Origin: Fasciola hepatica
Taxonomy: Eukaryota; Platyhelminthes; Trematoda; Plagiorchiida; Fasciolidae
Direction: 5' to 3'
Assembly: GCA_948099385.1 (NCBI GenBank)
Contig: CANUEZ040000164.1
Coordinates: 3,114,501-3,178,500 of the forward strand
Length of the DNA stretch: 64,000 nucleotides
Part shown: positions 1 through 10,989 of the stretch, in pieces
Position numbering within the stretch: the first letter of the stretch is position 1
Layout: each line of letters begins with the position of its first letter
Notes under the pieces: generated by a model
Databases searched by the model: none
Seen by the model: only the letters and a program-made list of their open reading frames with translations
Told to the model about the DNA's origin: nothing
Program-made: the position numbers and the translations under genes

Positions 1-620
1 TTCTACGGTACCCTGTTCCTATTTGCCGACGACATAAGATAGTGCGCTCCCTCCTCTCTTATGACCTACACGTGACCCCGTGTAACATACGGCGTGGCCC
101 ATCTTTTCTCAAAGCCCAGTAAGTCTCACAGTTCATAAACTTCTCCCCAGAGGAAATCTTCCTCCTACCCTACAAGTGCACTGTGCCGCCCGGCCAAATT
201 AGTCTGGAAGGCCTGCCCATCCCCACAGACCCCACCACTAGCAATTTTGGCATGCGCTACTCCTGTTCCTTTACCTTCCCAGAACAGGCATCGTCCCAAA
301 TCGCCAAGTCTGAGCAAACCCCAGGCCTGATATTCCGATGTCTGCTCCTAACCGCCAGTAGTATTTTCATATATCTCTCATACGTAAGACCACTTCTAAA
401 ATACCGTCTGAACACCTACAGTTTGTGACCACTTCCCTCTGTTGTATCTCTTGAAAACTTTCCGTGCACCTCCACCAAAAGGCTCTTTAGAGTATCCATA
501 GCATTACCATGCTGACAAAGCTAAGAGCTTCTACACACCGAGCCTTTGTGGATTATTTGCATGAGGCTCCACCTAGTGTTCCTCTTCAAGCATATCCACA
601 GCCAAGTCTACACTCCCAGT
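1..620 (+). pseudogene. CR1-like (family F) RT C-terminal relic
   Basis: The window opens inside a non-LTR reverse transcriptase. Codons 22-33 read F-A-D-D, the catalytic metal-binding box (FADD variant of YADD) of CR1-like elements, and a stop follows within a few codons. The ORF at 183-428 resembles the thumb region of the other F copies (38305-38547, 59336-59518), including the pattern of a short strand, YSCSFTF, then a helix with many small residues. From about 438 to 600 a frame with stops reads KRLFRVSIALPC and EPLW-like segments, matching the conserved 'EPLW..' C-terminal block at 38700 and 59630. Frameshifts and stops show it is dead. The upstream part lies outside the window. Confidence 0.6.
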
Positions 621-1149
621 GATATCTGATTCACTGCCTCTTGCTGCTACCCCCTTCGCCAACTTGCGTTTTCCCCCTGTCCCTAAATCTGGTCTCAATT
701 GGAAGTCCCGATTCTTCCCGTCGGCCTTTTCTGAAATCCATAACAAGCTCTCCCTTGGTTTACGCGATGCTCCCCACAGTACTCTTTTAGTCGCGCACCG
801 GTTATGCACTTCACTGCTTTCAATGCCGTATTGCTCACCAGTGAGTGCGTCTCCGCCGATCTGGTCTTTGAAAGAGGCCTCACCTTGTGACCCTACTACC
901 TCTGCTCTGCAGGCCACTGCGTATTTTCCATGCCCCACACCTTTCTTCCCTTCAGTACCACGAACCACAATCATTGCAACCCCTGATCCGAAGCGAACTT
1001 ATCTCTTGCTTTCGGCAGGATAACAGTGTTGCTCACCCATGTTCGTCTGTTATTCATATTGACTGCATCCACCTCTTCCTCTCTTGTGGTGTCAAGTGGT
1101 CCTTATAACCGCTTCTCACTACCAAATACTAAAGGTTATAGTCATTCAA

Positions 1150-2730
1150 ACCACTGTCATCTCACAACTTATTCTAGGAACTCATAGCAACGATGAGCTC
1201 ACGCTCCATTTTTCCTCCTCCCTCAGTTAACAGCTAATCCTCAGCTGGGACATACCCAGAATAGGCTTTTGTATCCCTTTCTCTTTCTTTAGTGGGCCTT
1301 GATGATGGTCAACCACCCCGGGTACAGTGATGACCATCTTCTTTGCAGGTGCACCTGGATAATATTGCTTTGTAGCCGCCTACCACTCGCCGTTCACGTT
1401 GGATGTTCTGTCCATGGTCTCGCAAACTGGCCAAATGATCTTTGATCGCAAGCCCCTAAAGGGATTGCTCTGCCCTCTGCACAGTTATCGAGGATCACTC
1501 ACACCAACCCCAACAGTGCGGGGCACGGCCAGATCCCTCGTTCTTGCCGGGGCATATCGGGCCTGAAGGCCATCTGCAACGATGTACGAGCGCAATTAGG
1601 CTGGTGAACCACACCTTTTGTGCTCCTTCAGCGAAGTGTTTTTCAGGTTGTGTCCAGAGCACAGTCAGCCCCATCCACTATCACCGGTTGTTGATTGCGT
1701 GCTCTGACTGTCCTCGTCCTACCGCATCCTTCACTGTCGGTTGCAGATAGCATGCTCCTACCATCCTTGTTCCGCCACGGTCCGCTCATCTACTTGTCAG
1801 CATCTTTATAACTTCCCGTTCATGTCGTTCTACTTCTGTAAGTAAGCCTACCTACTCCGCCCTTGTTCCTATCCCTTCTCACAATGACAGCCCTCACTCT
1901 ATGACGTCACTTTCGCCCAGTCCGTTCAACTTTGGCACAGCCCGCAATATTTCCTCTTATACTCATGTCGCCCTGCCGACTCCTAACCTCTGTTCACTTG
2001 GTACCTTGCTTCTATCGTCTCTCACCATGACAGCCCCCACAGCATGACGTCACTATCGTCTTACCCGCTTTACTCTACCTGTGCCAGTTAATATTTATTT
2101 TTACTTTCACGTCGCTTTTGCTGGCTCCTAATCTCTATTTGCTTGGTATCACCCTAGGCCCATAAAGCTTACTGATCGCTTCCTTAAGCCCCGATGCTTA
2201 CTGTTCTGTCACCTCTTCCCCGATCCTCCCCTCTCATGTTTGGTGCCTTTACTCACCATTCCCAATTGCACTCATGACCACTTCCTACAGTAAACCCCGC
2301 CGTTCTCATCTTTGCGTCTTTGACAGCCACATTCGTTACCTAATCAATACTTCCACGTTGTCCTAGGCTGACTCCGCCATTCTTCTGTGGATCCATCCAC
2401 CAGGCAATGCCCTGACTGTCATCCTATTGCTCCATCCATCTATAAAATTGCATGCAGGCACCCACTGCCCCAACCCAGACGCGCATACGTTTATCTGGCT
2501 TTTTGTTCCATCTACGGTCACGAGTTTTGGTGATTCATTTTTTTCTCAGCCGTCTTTGTGTTTTACCTGTAGTAAAACGATCTGACTTGTCCTAATTCAC
2601 CTGTATCTCTTCGGTCAATTCTCTTATCTCCTGTTCCGTACAGTGCTCGCCATAGACATTTTCGGTGTGCATTTTAGTTTAATCCGCTTTTTCACTTTCA
2701 AACCAATGTGAAGATAAAGTTACGCCAGGA
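1150..2730 (+). repeat. Family A pyrimidine-rich repeat, copy 1
   Basis: The stretch is collinear with 60740-62200. Shared landmarks, in order, are a 'cctcagctggg..atacccag' block (1234 and 60829), 'cctggataat' (1351 and 60942), an 'acatcgggc..gcaggcca'-like block (1550 and 61142), 'acaatgaca.ccctcact' (1880 and 61473) and 'gctcgcca.agacattttc' (2645 and 62092). The middle block is also present in the inverted arms at about 29025 and 32310. Short ORFs differ in frame between copies, so I see no conserved protein. It could be a non-autonomous element or an untranslated part of a LINE. Boundaries are approximate. Confidence 0.6.
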
Positions 2731-3302
2731 TTTTCTCCTAATCTTTCTACCGGTTTGATCGGTTATTACTCGATTATCCTGGTCCTTCACTGACTCATTT
2801 CCCTACCGCGCTGTTTGCTGTCACAAATTCTGCTGCTCTGCATCACAGTCAGTCTAACCTCTCGGGTACCTTTCTCCACTGATGGCCTACACCACTTCGA
2901 CCACTTCTCATCCATATTTGCTCTGCGCTCCCCAGCCATTCCCATAGTCAACGTCTTCCCTCTGAATAATGTAAGCCGAATTATTAAAGCATCCTCCATT
3001 CTCGACCATCGCCACTTGTTGCATCTGGGCCAATCGGAATATGAGATCCACTCTCAACTGTCCTCTTTAAACCTTTCCTTCATCTCCCCTCTTTTATGAA
3101 CTGCTCTTCACAGAGTTCATCTCTTCCCCGCTCCCAAAGTCTTTTCTCTCTCGCTTTTGACTAGCCATGTTCACTCGTCATGAAGAAAATTCATCCGGAC
3201 ATTCCTCAGTCAACTCTATACCATTCGACCTGACCCCAACTGTCTCTTCCAATCACCGATATTTTCTTTTTCTAGCTCCCAAATGCTCTGTGCTCCCGCT
3301 CG

Positions 3303-3304
<2 letters not shown>

Positions 3305-3337
<33 letters not shown>
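3305..3337. repeat. (AT)n microsatellite
   Basis: About 33 uninterrupted bases of alternating A and T. It lies in a pyrimidine-rich repeat, as does the run at 60345. Confidence 0.98.
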
Positions 3338-3338
<1 letters not shown>

Positions 3339-3954
3339 TTTCGCTCTGCATCTCGCTGTTCTCCGCTGGCGATTTCTCATTCTATCATTTCGCCGACTTT
3401 CATGATACGCATCCATCCTTTCTGCTTATTAGCCTCAAACCTACAGTGTCCTATCTCTCCAAACCAATTTTGCCCTGTGACCCGCGGTCAACTTCTTTCA
3501 AAGTTCGCTCCCTGTTTTGTAATGAATTCTGTACCCTCCCTGTTGACCATCCAGTGTGGTGTAGCAATTCTCAATGCTATCTAACCCTTGCAATGCATTT
3601 CACTTTTTTCTGCATCATCTCCTGTTACCGCAGTTAATTATATAGATTTCTGGCCCCTCTCATATGTACCTTTCAGCTTTCAGGTGTTTCCTTCTGGACC
3701 AGTAAGCATCTCCATTTGACCTCGGCTCGTAAACTCAGCAGGCTTTCATTTCAATTGGATCTTCGGTTCATTTAAACTCCTTTTTCAGCCCCTTGTGTGC
3801 AAACACTTCTAATTCATTTACCCTCCCCCTAACCTCCCCCCCCCCGAGTCTACCCATCCCACATTTGCCATGCATATTTGCACACCTCAACGAATTTTAT
3901 CTATCCACTCCATTGCTTATAAAAATTTGATCATGCCTCTGGCATGCCTTGGGT

Positions 3955-3993
3955 GACTCTGAAATAAACAACATTATTATTGTTACCATCGGT
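3955..3993 (+). other. LINE/SINE-like 3' terminus: GAAATAAAC plus ATT run
   Basis: The motif 'ctctgaaataaac' is followed by 'attattattg'. The same signature occurs at 62176-62205 and, reverse-complemented, at the left edges of repeats at 14820, 16360 and 55673. Simple ATT tails after a polyadenylation-like AATAAA are typical of some RTE-type LINEs and their SINEs (family knowledge). Grouping these sites as one kind of 3' end is inference. Confidence 0.5.
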
Positions 3994-4939
3994 AATAAAG
4001 AAAGTGTATCACCCTTCGAGAGTCTAACTTCCAGATGCACTTTACCAGTGATTTCGCACGTTACTCTGAAAGGTTGCCTGAAAAGGTCCTCCAGAATGTT
4101 TTGAACTCTTCCGTAGCCTGTTCCAAAATCCAACCGAGCGCACCATTTTATTTGTTCTCGTCCCGCAACAAGGCATGAGGTAGGGAAACCTTTGTCCTGG
4201 ATCCGAGATCTAACATTCGATCAAAATCTCGTACTGTCATATGTACTAGCAATATTGATCTGGAAGTCTGTCAAAAGGCGTCAATTCGAATTTGGGTAGG
4301 TACATTATTGATTACTTCCCTAACTCTAGCCTCTCCACTGATCCCTGGAATCCGACCTCATGATTCTTTTCGTCATCTGCTTTTCTCCCGTGGATTTTTG
4401 CCAGACTGTAGCTTAGTCGGCTTTGGGTGAACCGCGTTCACTTACTCTCTGACCAGTCTTCACTCGTTCCTCAATTCAAGCATTTGACGTCTTCAAATCT
4501 CGGTCTCCTTATATTCTAAGCTATCTGTGAGGAGTGTGAAGTGGCACTGGGAGGAATAATAGATCTAGTGTTATCTCGAGGATCAGAAGCATTCGGGAAC
4601 GCCACAGATATTTGCTGAATTATTTTCTGCCCAGATTTTGCATGTTTGTCCCCCTTTCTGGGCGTATTTCTTGGCCTTACCGTTCAGACTTTTCAACGGA
4701 GTACAGGAAACAGTAACTCCGTGTTAGAAAGACACGTGACCACAGGAACGGATTCCAAATCAAACAACATTGATCTGTTTTTTCCACTGTAATATATCAG
4801 CAAGTATAGACGTACAGAACACGCAAACCCAAATAAGCGGCGAAAATAATTACCAAACGGGAGCCGAAGTTCAGCAAGGCTCAATACTAAAAGCGATCAA
4901 CATGAACAGGTTCAGAAGTCAAGTAAAACTGAAGCACAG
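3994..4939. other. No recognisable gene
   Basis: Short overlapping ORFs on both strands, none with recognisable motifs. Pyrimidine richness ends near 3990, so this is probably old unassigned repeat or unique spacer. Confidence 0.5.
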
Positions 4940-6730
4940 TCAAGTAAAACGTACCTTGTGAGCATGCTCGTTCAAAATGTACTGAATGATAGGTGCCTCT
5001 GAATGAACGAAATTCAATAAGGGATTCACCGTATTGAATAATTGGCATTTATGCGAAATTTTCGACAGGAATTTCCACAGGCTAGCAACACTGCATGCCA
5101 CACCGACCACCTGCCAGAGCTTTGAACATTTCTTCCATGATAGCAAGCGTGAATGGGTCCTGCATGGCGACAGTATTAGGTTTCTTGTAGTCCACACAAA
5201 ATCAAAGTTTCGATCCATCTTTTTGGTTAATGTCGTAGGGGAAGACCGGGGGGAGTATGGCATCTGGATAACATTGTACCTCAGCATTTTCCAGAGCATG
5301 TGCCGCTTCTCAACTTGGTGGCCAATCGGTATCCTCACAAGAACCATTTTATTGGGTTTCGTATCCCCAGTGTCAGTTCAGTAATTGACCAGATGTGTCT
5401 GGCCCAATCTCTCGTCGTGCCACAAAAGTGTGTGAAAGCTTTTCAAAGTGACCCAATGAGTTTTCACCGTCTTTTGCCGTGTCACAGTCAGCTAAAAACC
5501 CATCAAAATGCGTCGCGGGATCTTCGTTCGTTAGTTTTGGCAAACGAGGTTTTACGCTGATCTTGGCCCGACCGAGGGCATCTCTCCATTTCCTAGATGT
5601 AACCCCCTTTCTGTGGGATAACAGTTACATATCCAAAATTCACCAGAAACTTTTCCGATTTACGATCGTAAGGTGTCTCTTCTACCAAAAACATAAGCTC
5701 GCCAGTTCCAGACTTGATACCATCAGCCCTCTGGTGGCTAACGTCCCGCCACTAACTGCCCTTGGATTTACACCACAAACCGCCAAAGTAGTATTTCCGA
5801 CCATCGTCGCCAACTGCGCGCTCACCAAGCCATCTGTCACTCCAGTATTAACCAGACCACAAAAGACAGCCCACTTGAGCTTCACTGGGACAGGTAATGG
5901 TTCGTAGGAGGTGGAAAAAATCAGAATAACGGAACCCATGATCCATCTTCTACCCGACTTCGCGGCCCAGTTCCTTACGAGGGCAGACAGTTCCCGAATG
6001 GCTATGACGACACTGGCCGAAAACTGTTGCCACCGGGACCAGCATGTCGTCATCTGGCACTTGCTCCTTGGCTCAATTTGTAAGACGAGCCGCTCGTGTC
6101 AGTGTATGTACCTTCACACCAGCTCCTTCTCTGATCCAAGGAATTGCTTGCTGGCTGTCGGGCCTCCAGCCGCTACTCGCGTTATTCGCAACATTCATTT
6201 ACATTTGGCTTGCATACTGCCACCCGTTCCAAACGTTCCTCGTCTTCACCTGGAGTCGGGGCTCGTGCAAAATTCTCAAAGTGTCCCCGCAACAACATGC
6301 ATTTCATGGCTTAATGAAGGTCCCCGCCAATCAGCTGTTCCAATGTATGACGGCCAAATCCCCTTTTGGCTCCTTCTTAGTGGATTTTCTGACCCAGCTG
6401 TTGCGTCGCCCGACAAAAGAGCAGTACGCCCCCACTACGTAACTCTTTCCCCTGCAAATCCCTTTCGGTATTACAAGAGATGTTCGAGGACGTCCGGTAA
6501 TACTTGAGTCTGTTCAAAAGCGGAATCAAGGTAGCCACCCCTAAAACGTCAGCTTCAATGATAGTGTCGCTTGCTTCCCCGACCAGCAGGCCAATTAAGA
6601 CGTCCTCCTGCAGCTGTTTTGCAGACCACTCGGCGTGTCGCCGGACTTGACCCTTCCGCCGGTTGTAGCATCCACTAAGGCACAGCTTCTTGGAGGGTCT
6701 GGGAGTAAGTACTTTTTGCCCGTTCATTAT
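4940..6730 (-). pseudogene. Ty3/gypsy-like gag-pol relic
   Basis: Read on the minus strand, 5250-5100 gives fragments spaced like a Ty3/gypsy RT N-terminus: an SSP..L.KK.DR segment, an F-W/D-x-x-R-x-L segment in place of the usual CVDYR.LN, then a P-x-x-x-I-M-E-x-M-F-x-A-L segment matching the 'P.P.I..ML..L' helix. An 'HKCQLF'-like segment follows near 5045. The minus ORF at 5682-6053 contains a VNTGVTDGLVS stretch resembling a decayed retropepsin site (normally D-T-G-A). The minus ORF at 6377-6727 could be gag or a linker but has no diagnostic motif. Frameshifts and stops are numerous and the catalytic aspartates are not visible. No LTRs were found. Assignment to Ty3/gypsy is moderate; the boundaries are loose. 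Confidence 0.45.
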
Positions 6731-7595
6731 CTTTCAGTTTCAATACGCGAGACGGATCGTCGGCCGTGAACTCCCCGGGCTACTCTTCTGCTGCGAGCGG
6801 TCTGTCGTGCCCTCCAGGTTATCAAATTCATCTGGCTTCTCCGGCATCCGTGGTTCCTTTTTGGGGCACTGATTTACAACGGACAGCCTGACGGAGACAG
6901 GATATAACTCAGCCGTGCAAGGAGTTATTCAAAAATGTGGCGCAATATTACTGATGTAAAAATACATATATGGGCACATGACGATTCAAACTTCATCAAC
7001 CGCCGCAGTGACTTTCAAGTAGGCATCCTCTCCAACTTCTGCCGGTTCGCCTTCTGCTTGTGCATGGTTGTCGAGACCAATCGTGTGGCCTTTTAAAAGT
7101 TTCTAGGAAAACGGCACCGTGCCGCGGTGTGGGGCAGTTACCGTTGTCACGGGCCCAGTTCAGTGCAATTCAATTACGTTCATGCGAGACAGGTTAAGGC
7201 TACAGCGAAGCGTGCTCCCAGAATTTCTTCCGCAGTGTGCGCTCGTTTTGCTTCTACCATTGCGCGGTAGAATCCGTCGAATCCCCTCCAAAAATAATAG
7301 AGGAATGTCGGATAATATTGCTCGCCAACTGTGAGATACCATGTTCACCATAAGATCTCACTGAATCAATACGAGATGAGCGGAAGTACCCGAAGACGAA
7401 ACATCTGGTTAGCCTCAAGTGGTACATCCCCTCCTTAATGAAACGCTCAAATCTCACTATCAGAGATGATCTAATCCCACCCACGATCTGGAGCCCCCTT
7501 GAATACCTAGACGGTCCCCGGAACTTCTACTACTATTTCTGGCACCCTATTTTGGTAGTTTACCACCCTAATGGCAAAAAAATGAGATTCAGCTA
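6731..7595. other. No recognisable gene
   Basis: Only short ORFs on both strands (longest 76 codons at 7254-7484, minus). No motif, repeat match or RNA fold was recognised. Confidence 0.5.
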
Positions 7596-7599
7596 TTAC

Positions 7600-7668
7600 C
7601 TTACAATAGTATAGTAAGGTATAGTATGGTATAGTATATTTCTTGACCGTGGTCAACACATGCACAAG
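7600..7668 (-). repeat. Short dispersed repeat end (GTATATTTCTTGACC family)
   Basis: A decaying 'tatagta'-type run (7603-7637) leads into 'gtatatttcttgaccg.ggtcaacacatgcacaaggc'. Nearly the same string follows an AATAAT run at 14820-14870, and a more diverged version follows AAT runs at 16380 and 55705. If the AAT side is the 3' tail, the repeat lies on the minus strand. Confidence 0.5.
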
Positions 7669-8629
7669 GCAATAGACTCTAACCAGCTTCTTTCCCTGAA
7701 GTCTTACCGGGGTTCTGAGACTGTTACGAATAGTTTGTCCAATCTAGGCCCAGAATAGCCCACTGATATGTGCAACTGAAACGCTGTCCAGTGGTTGAAT
7801 GATTTGTAGTGGGTGAATTCTGAAACCCAAATTCAAATAAGGCCATCCGGTAATTAAAATGTAACTTGGAGAACGATCGTTAAAACTACAAACAAAACAC
7901 CTAATTTTGGGGGTCATTTTGGTCACAATGGTCCGTTCATAGATACCTAATCGTTCTAATGGTTAACAGAAGCGTACGCCAAGCGATGCGGAACTGAGTC
8001 GCTAGTTCAGGGTAAAATTCAGGCTTTATAGCAAGAAAAGTTGACCAGTCAGAGGAAGAACTCGGTGCGGACGTAAGATAGATGGACAGAGGTATACCAG
8101 TAAAGTCATTCCAGAGGATGAGCGAAGGGATTGCATGCACTTTTAACCTCGACAGTCACACGGACGTGGTGTGATATTTTGCGTAAGATGAAAGAAAGAA
8201 AGTCACTCAAACAACGTGGGTGAGAAAGCCGACAAGAAAATGAAGGGTGGCGTGACAAAAGAAGCAGGGTGAGTGCGAAGCACAAAATATTCGAGTGCGA
8301 TGGGCCTCTAGGTTGACGGGGGTGAAACCCAGCCCAACTTGAAGGTGCACTCGTGGAGAAGTCGCAGATGGATGGGGAAATGGTAACAGGGTTAAATGTG
8401 GGGGAAAACGGTAGATGCCTAGATTTATGCGGTTGGAAGGACCGTTACCACGCAGATCAAGGTTATATCAGTGATAACGGAGAAATCTGAGCCCCCAACA
8501 TGCTCGCTGCCGGGCTTCGTACCTTTTACACTTATGCAACGTAATTTTTGTAGAAGAAGGACCACGCCGGAACACGATTTCCTCAGAGGTGTAAATCTGG
8601 ACTAGCACTGTAGCGAGAAAACCTTTCGT
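7669..8629. other. No recognisable gene; purine-rich in part
   Basis: 8170-8420 is rich in A and G and has no long ORF. The last bases before 8630 may include a decayed linker of the following LINE, but nothing diagnostic is visible. Confidence 0.4.
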
Positions 8630-10390
8630 TGACGGCACAACAAATCTGGTATCCAAGCAGCTATCCTGAGATCACTGGCATCACTAGTGTGGGACCGCTG
8701 AAGAAACTATACAGAGCCTCACTGGAAACCGGGGTCTTACCGGAAGAGTTTTCACCTTCAACACTCACCTTCGCACACAAGCGAAGCGATAGATGTCAGG
8801 TGGTTGTGAAAAATATCGTCCGGTTAACCTAGCTTCCATTGTACTAAAGGTCATGGGGGGTCTTTCGGGGCCAGATAGTATTGCATCCAAGACAACACAT
8901 TCTTCTCCAGTTATCCCAGCATGGGCTCATTCAGAAATTTTCGTGCCTGTCCAATTTGTCACCATGCTTGGGGGAAGTAGCCAGGAGAATAGACGACGGG
9001 GAGCGAGATGGGATCATCCACTCGGGATGTAAAGGGGTTTACACTCTTTGAACCACCTTTTGCTTGCATAAAGACTGCTAGGGTTGGGATTGTCGGACCC
9101 GGTGACTACGGGGATCACGTTGCCTGTTTTGCAGGACCTTTTGAGTGAGAATAGGAGGAGGCTTATCTCCGTCTGCACAAGTGCAGCTTGGAGTACCCCA
9201 GAGGTTGGTCCTCGAACCGCTGCCATTCCTCTTGTCGGCGAATCCCTGAGAAAATGGTCCAGGAAACTCCTGTTTTAAGTTTTTTTGACCACGTGAAAAT
9301 GGCAGGAGTATGTAAGGATCCAGCCAAAGTCACAAGTTATACGGCAGGTACGGCTTCGTTGCCATGCACGTGGACAAGCCTCAACCAGTGGCTCTCGCCG
9401 AGGATAGGTACGACGAAAGCTGCCTATGAATGGGTAACTTCCAATCTGCTAATTTTCTCTGATTAACCGTATTTGTGTAAAATAGCTCTTCAACTTAAAG
9501 TGCATTTTGCAGCCCAGTGTTCTTGCTACTGTGGTTTGCACAGTTCTGCTGGGAACAGTTTCAGTGAGCCCAATCAGTTCATTTCATGGTGAATACTACA
9601 GGGTAGCCTACCGCGAATCAGCCAAAAGAGACCTGAGCAGAGTCCAAGATAGGGCTGTGAATTGAGGCCTTCCACTGAACATGTACAAATGTATTCACCT
9701 GGTTGGTGGAACACTGCCGCAAGAACTGGGTATACTGAAATCAGAGTGTAAGACAGTAGCGGTATCGGTAAGAAGTGTGGTCCGGGACCTGGTAGTTGCG
9801 GTTGGGGCCGGTTTCCAACGAGAAACCAACGATAAAAGCGGTAAAAGAAGCTTTCATGGTTCTCTACCAGCTTCACTGAACAGTCGACTCTTGGAGACCT
9901 CTGGTGCCTCTTTCACTATGCATGGCCCTTCTACGGCTTCACTTGGAGAACTATGTCCATATCTGGATTCCAAAGCAGGTTCGGGGTGGACAAGAACTGG
10001 AGAAGATTCAGAGGCGACTTACCAGACTTTTTACCGTGCTACGGGGAAAGACTTATGTGGAAAGCCCAGGTTATCTCAACTTATTCTCTAATAAAAGTGG
10101 AAGTAACCGAGGGGACCTCAGGGCAGTGTACAAGATCCTTACAGGCCGAATGAACTTGATTATGTATATCCCGCAGCCGCAGGGAGAAAACCATAATCTC
10201 AGATGCCATGCTTTCAGGCTGAAAATAAACAAGTCGCAGACGAGACTTCGAGCCCATTTCTTCGCGCAAGGTGCGCTTGGCGACTGAAGAAAACTGTCAG
10301 AAGAAGCAGTCGAGGCACACACAGCGGCTGGGCTTTGTAAGGGAATGCGCCCGGCACGTTGCTAATGGACTGCCTGGTTCAATGAAGCAG
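8630..10390 (+). pseudogene. CR1-like LINE RT relic (third group, 'H')
   Basis: A non-LTR RT is readable through several frames. 8640-8800 matches the RT finger region (AAILRSLAS, KLYRASLETG.LPEE). 8805-8860 has the conserved Y-R-P-V-N-L-x-S-I-V-L-K-V block. 9075-9260 carries a LGLSDPV segment and a degenerate palm, and 9280-9310 reads FFDHVKMAGV in place of F-A-D-D-V-K-x. The C-terminal region at 9904-10287 is clearly better kept, with HLENYV, LEKIQRR, RGKTY, YLNLFS, RGDL.AVYKILTG and RLRAHFFAQ blocks that correspond to positions in the family G protein (PHLEGGV, LGKVQRL, RGKTYEQ, LNLFSFERR, RGDLIETFKVM). The 3' end is near 10390. Multiple frameshifts; no endonuclease was seen. Confidence 0.7.
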
Positions 10391-10989
10391 ACTGCTAGTG
10401 ACTGACTGACCAGAATTGCCGACAAGGTCAGAGCCAGTCAGGCTATTGGTGGGTCAATCGTTGAATAACATATGACCCGAGCCGAATCAACCGATCCGTG
10501 TGCATCAGATAAGCCAGCCAGACGGGCCGTTTAGCCCTATCAGTAGACCAATCAGCTTTTGCGCATGGTTCTGACCATGATGAGCGCACATCTCATATAA
10601 ACAATGTACTCTGTACCAATAAAAACAAAAACGGTTTTGAGGCAGAACTGGGTTCCTACTGGAGTTAAGGGAAAGGTACATCACAGACTCAAACACAGAT
10701 TTGACATGGTATGGACCCGAGTTTTCCATGCGAAATGTAGCCACCAACAGAATTGCACTGCTTGGAAAGACCATGATTCTTTAGGCCTCGTTTTTACTAC
10801 ATTTCCATTTTGTCCACCTTCTAAGCTTCCTCCTGCCACGTCCCTCTGTCCTTACATTGATGATACGCGGTTTTCCTCTCGTCCTCCACTTATCCACTCA
10901 CATCCTTTCCACCAACACTCTTGGTCTATTACCTTTTGCTCCATCATCCAATCTACCATCTCCGTTTCCACTCCCTTAAACCCAACTGA
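10391..10989. other. No recognisable gene
   Basis: Spacer between two LINE relics. The downstream half (from about 10795) turns strongly pyrimidine-rich and could be 5' sequence of the next element. No conserved motif was seen. Confidence 0.4.

Larger units (their letters stand above)
2760..3993 (+). repeat. Probable second family A copy, 3' end with (ATT)n tail
   Basis: The 3' part (about 3690-3993) resembles the end of the A copy at 61960-62205: a 'gcttt..' pyrimidine stretch, then '..gtgcaaac.cttctaattcat' opposite '..gtgaaacaatctgattcat', and finally a 'tctgaaataaac' block followed by an ATT run at 3957-3985. That terminus matches 'tccgaaataaac..attatt' at 62176. The copy sits head-to-tail with copy 1 and contains an (AT)n run at 3305-3337. 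The 5' boundary is not clear. Confidence 0.4.

Noticed and set aside
619..1023. Overlapping 130-codon ORFs on both strands at 573-1023
   Set aside because: Both strands are open in a low-stop pyrimidine-rich stretch; no family motif and no paralogue.
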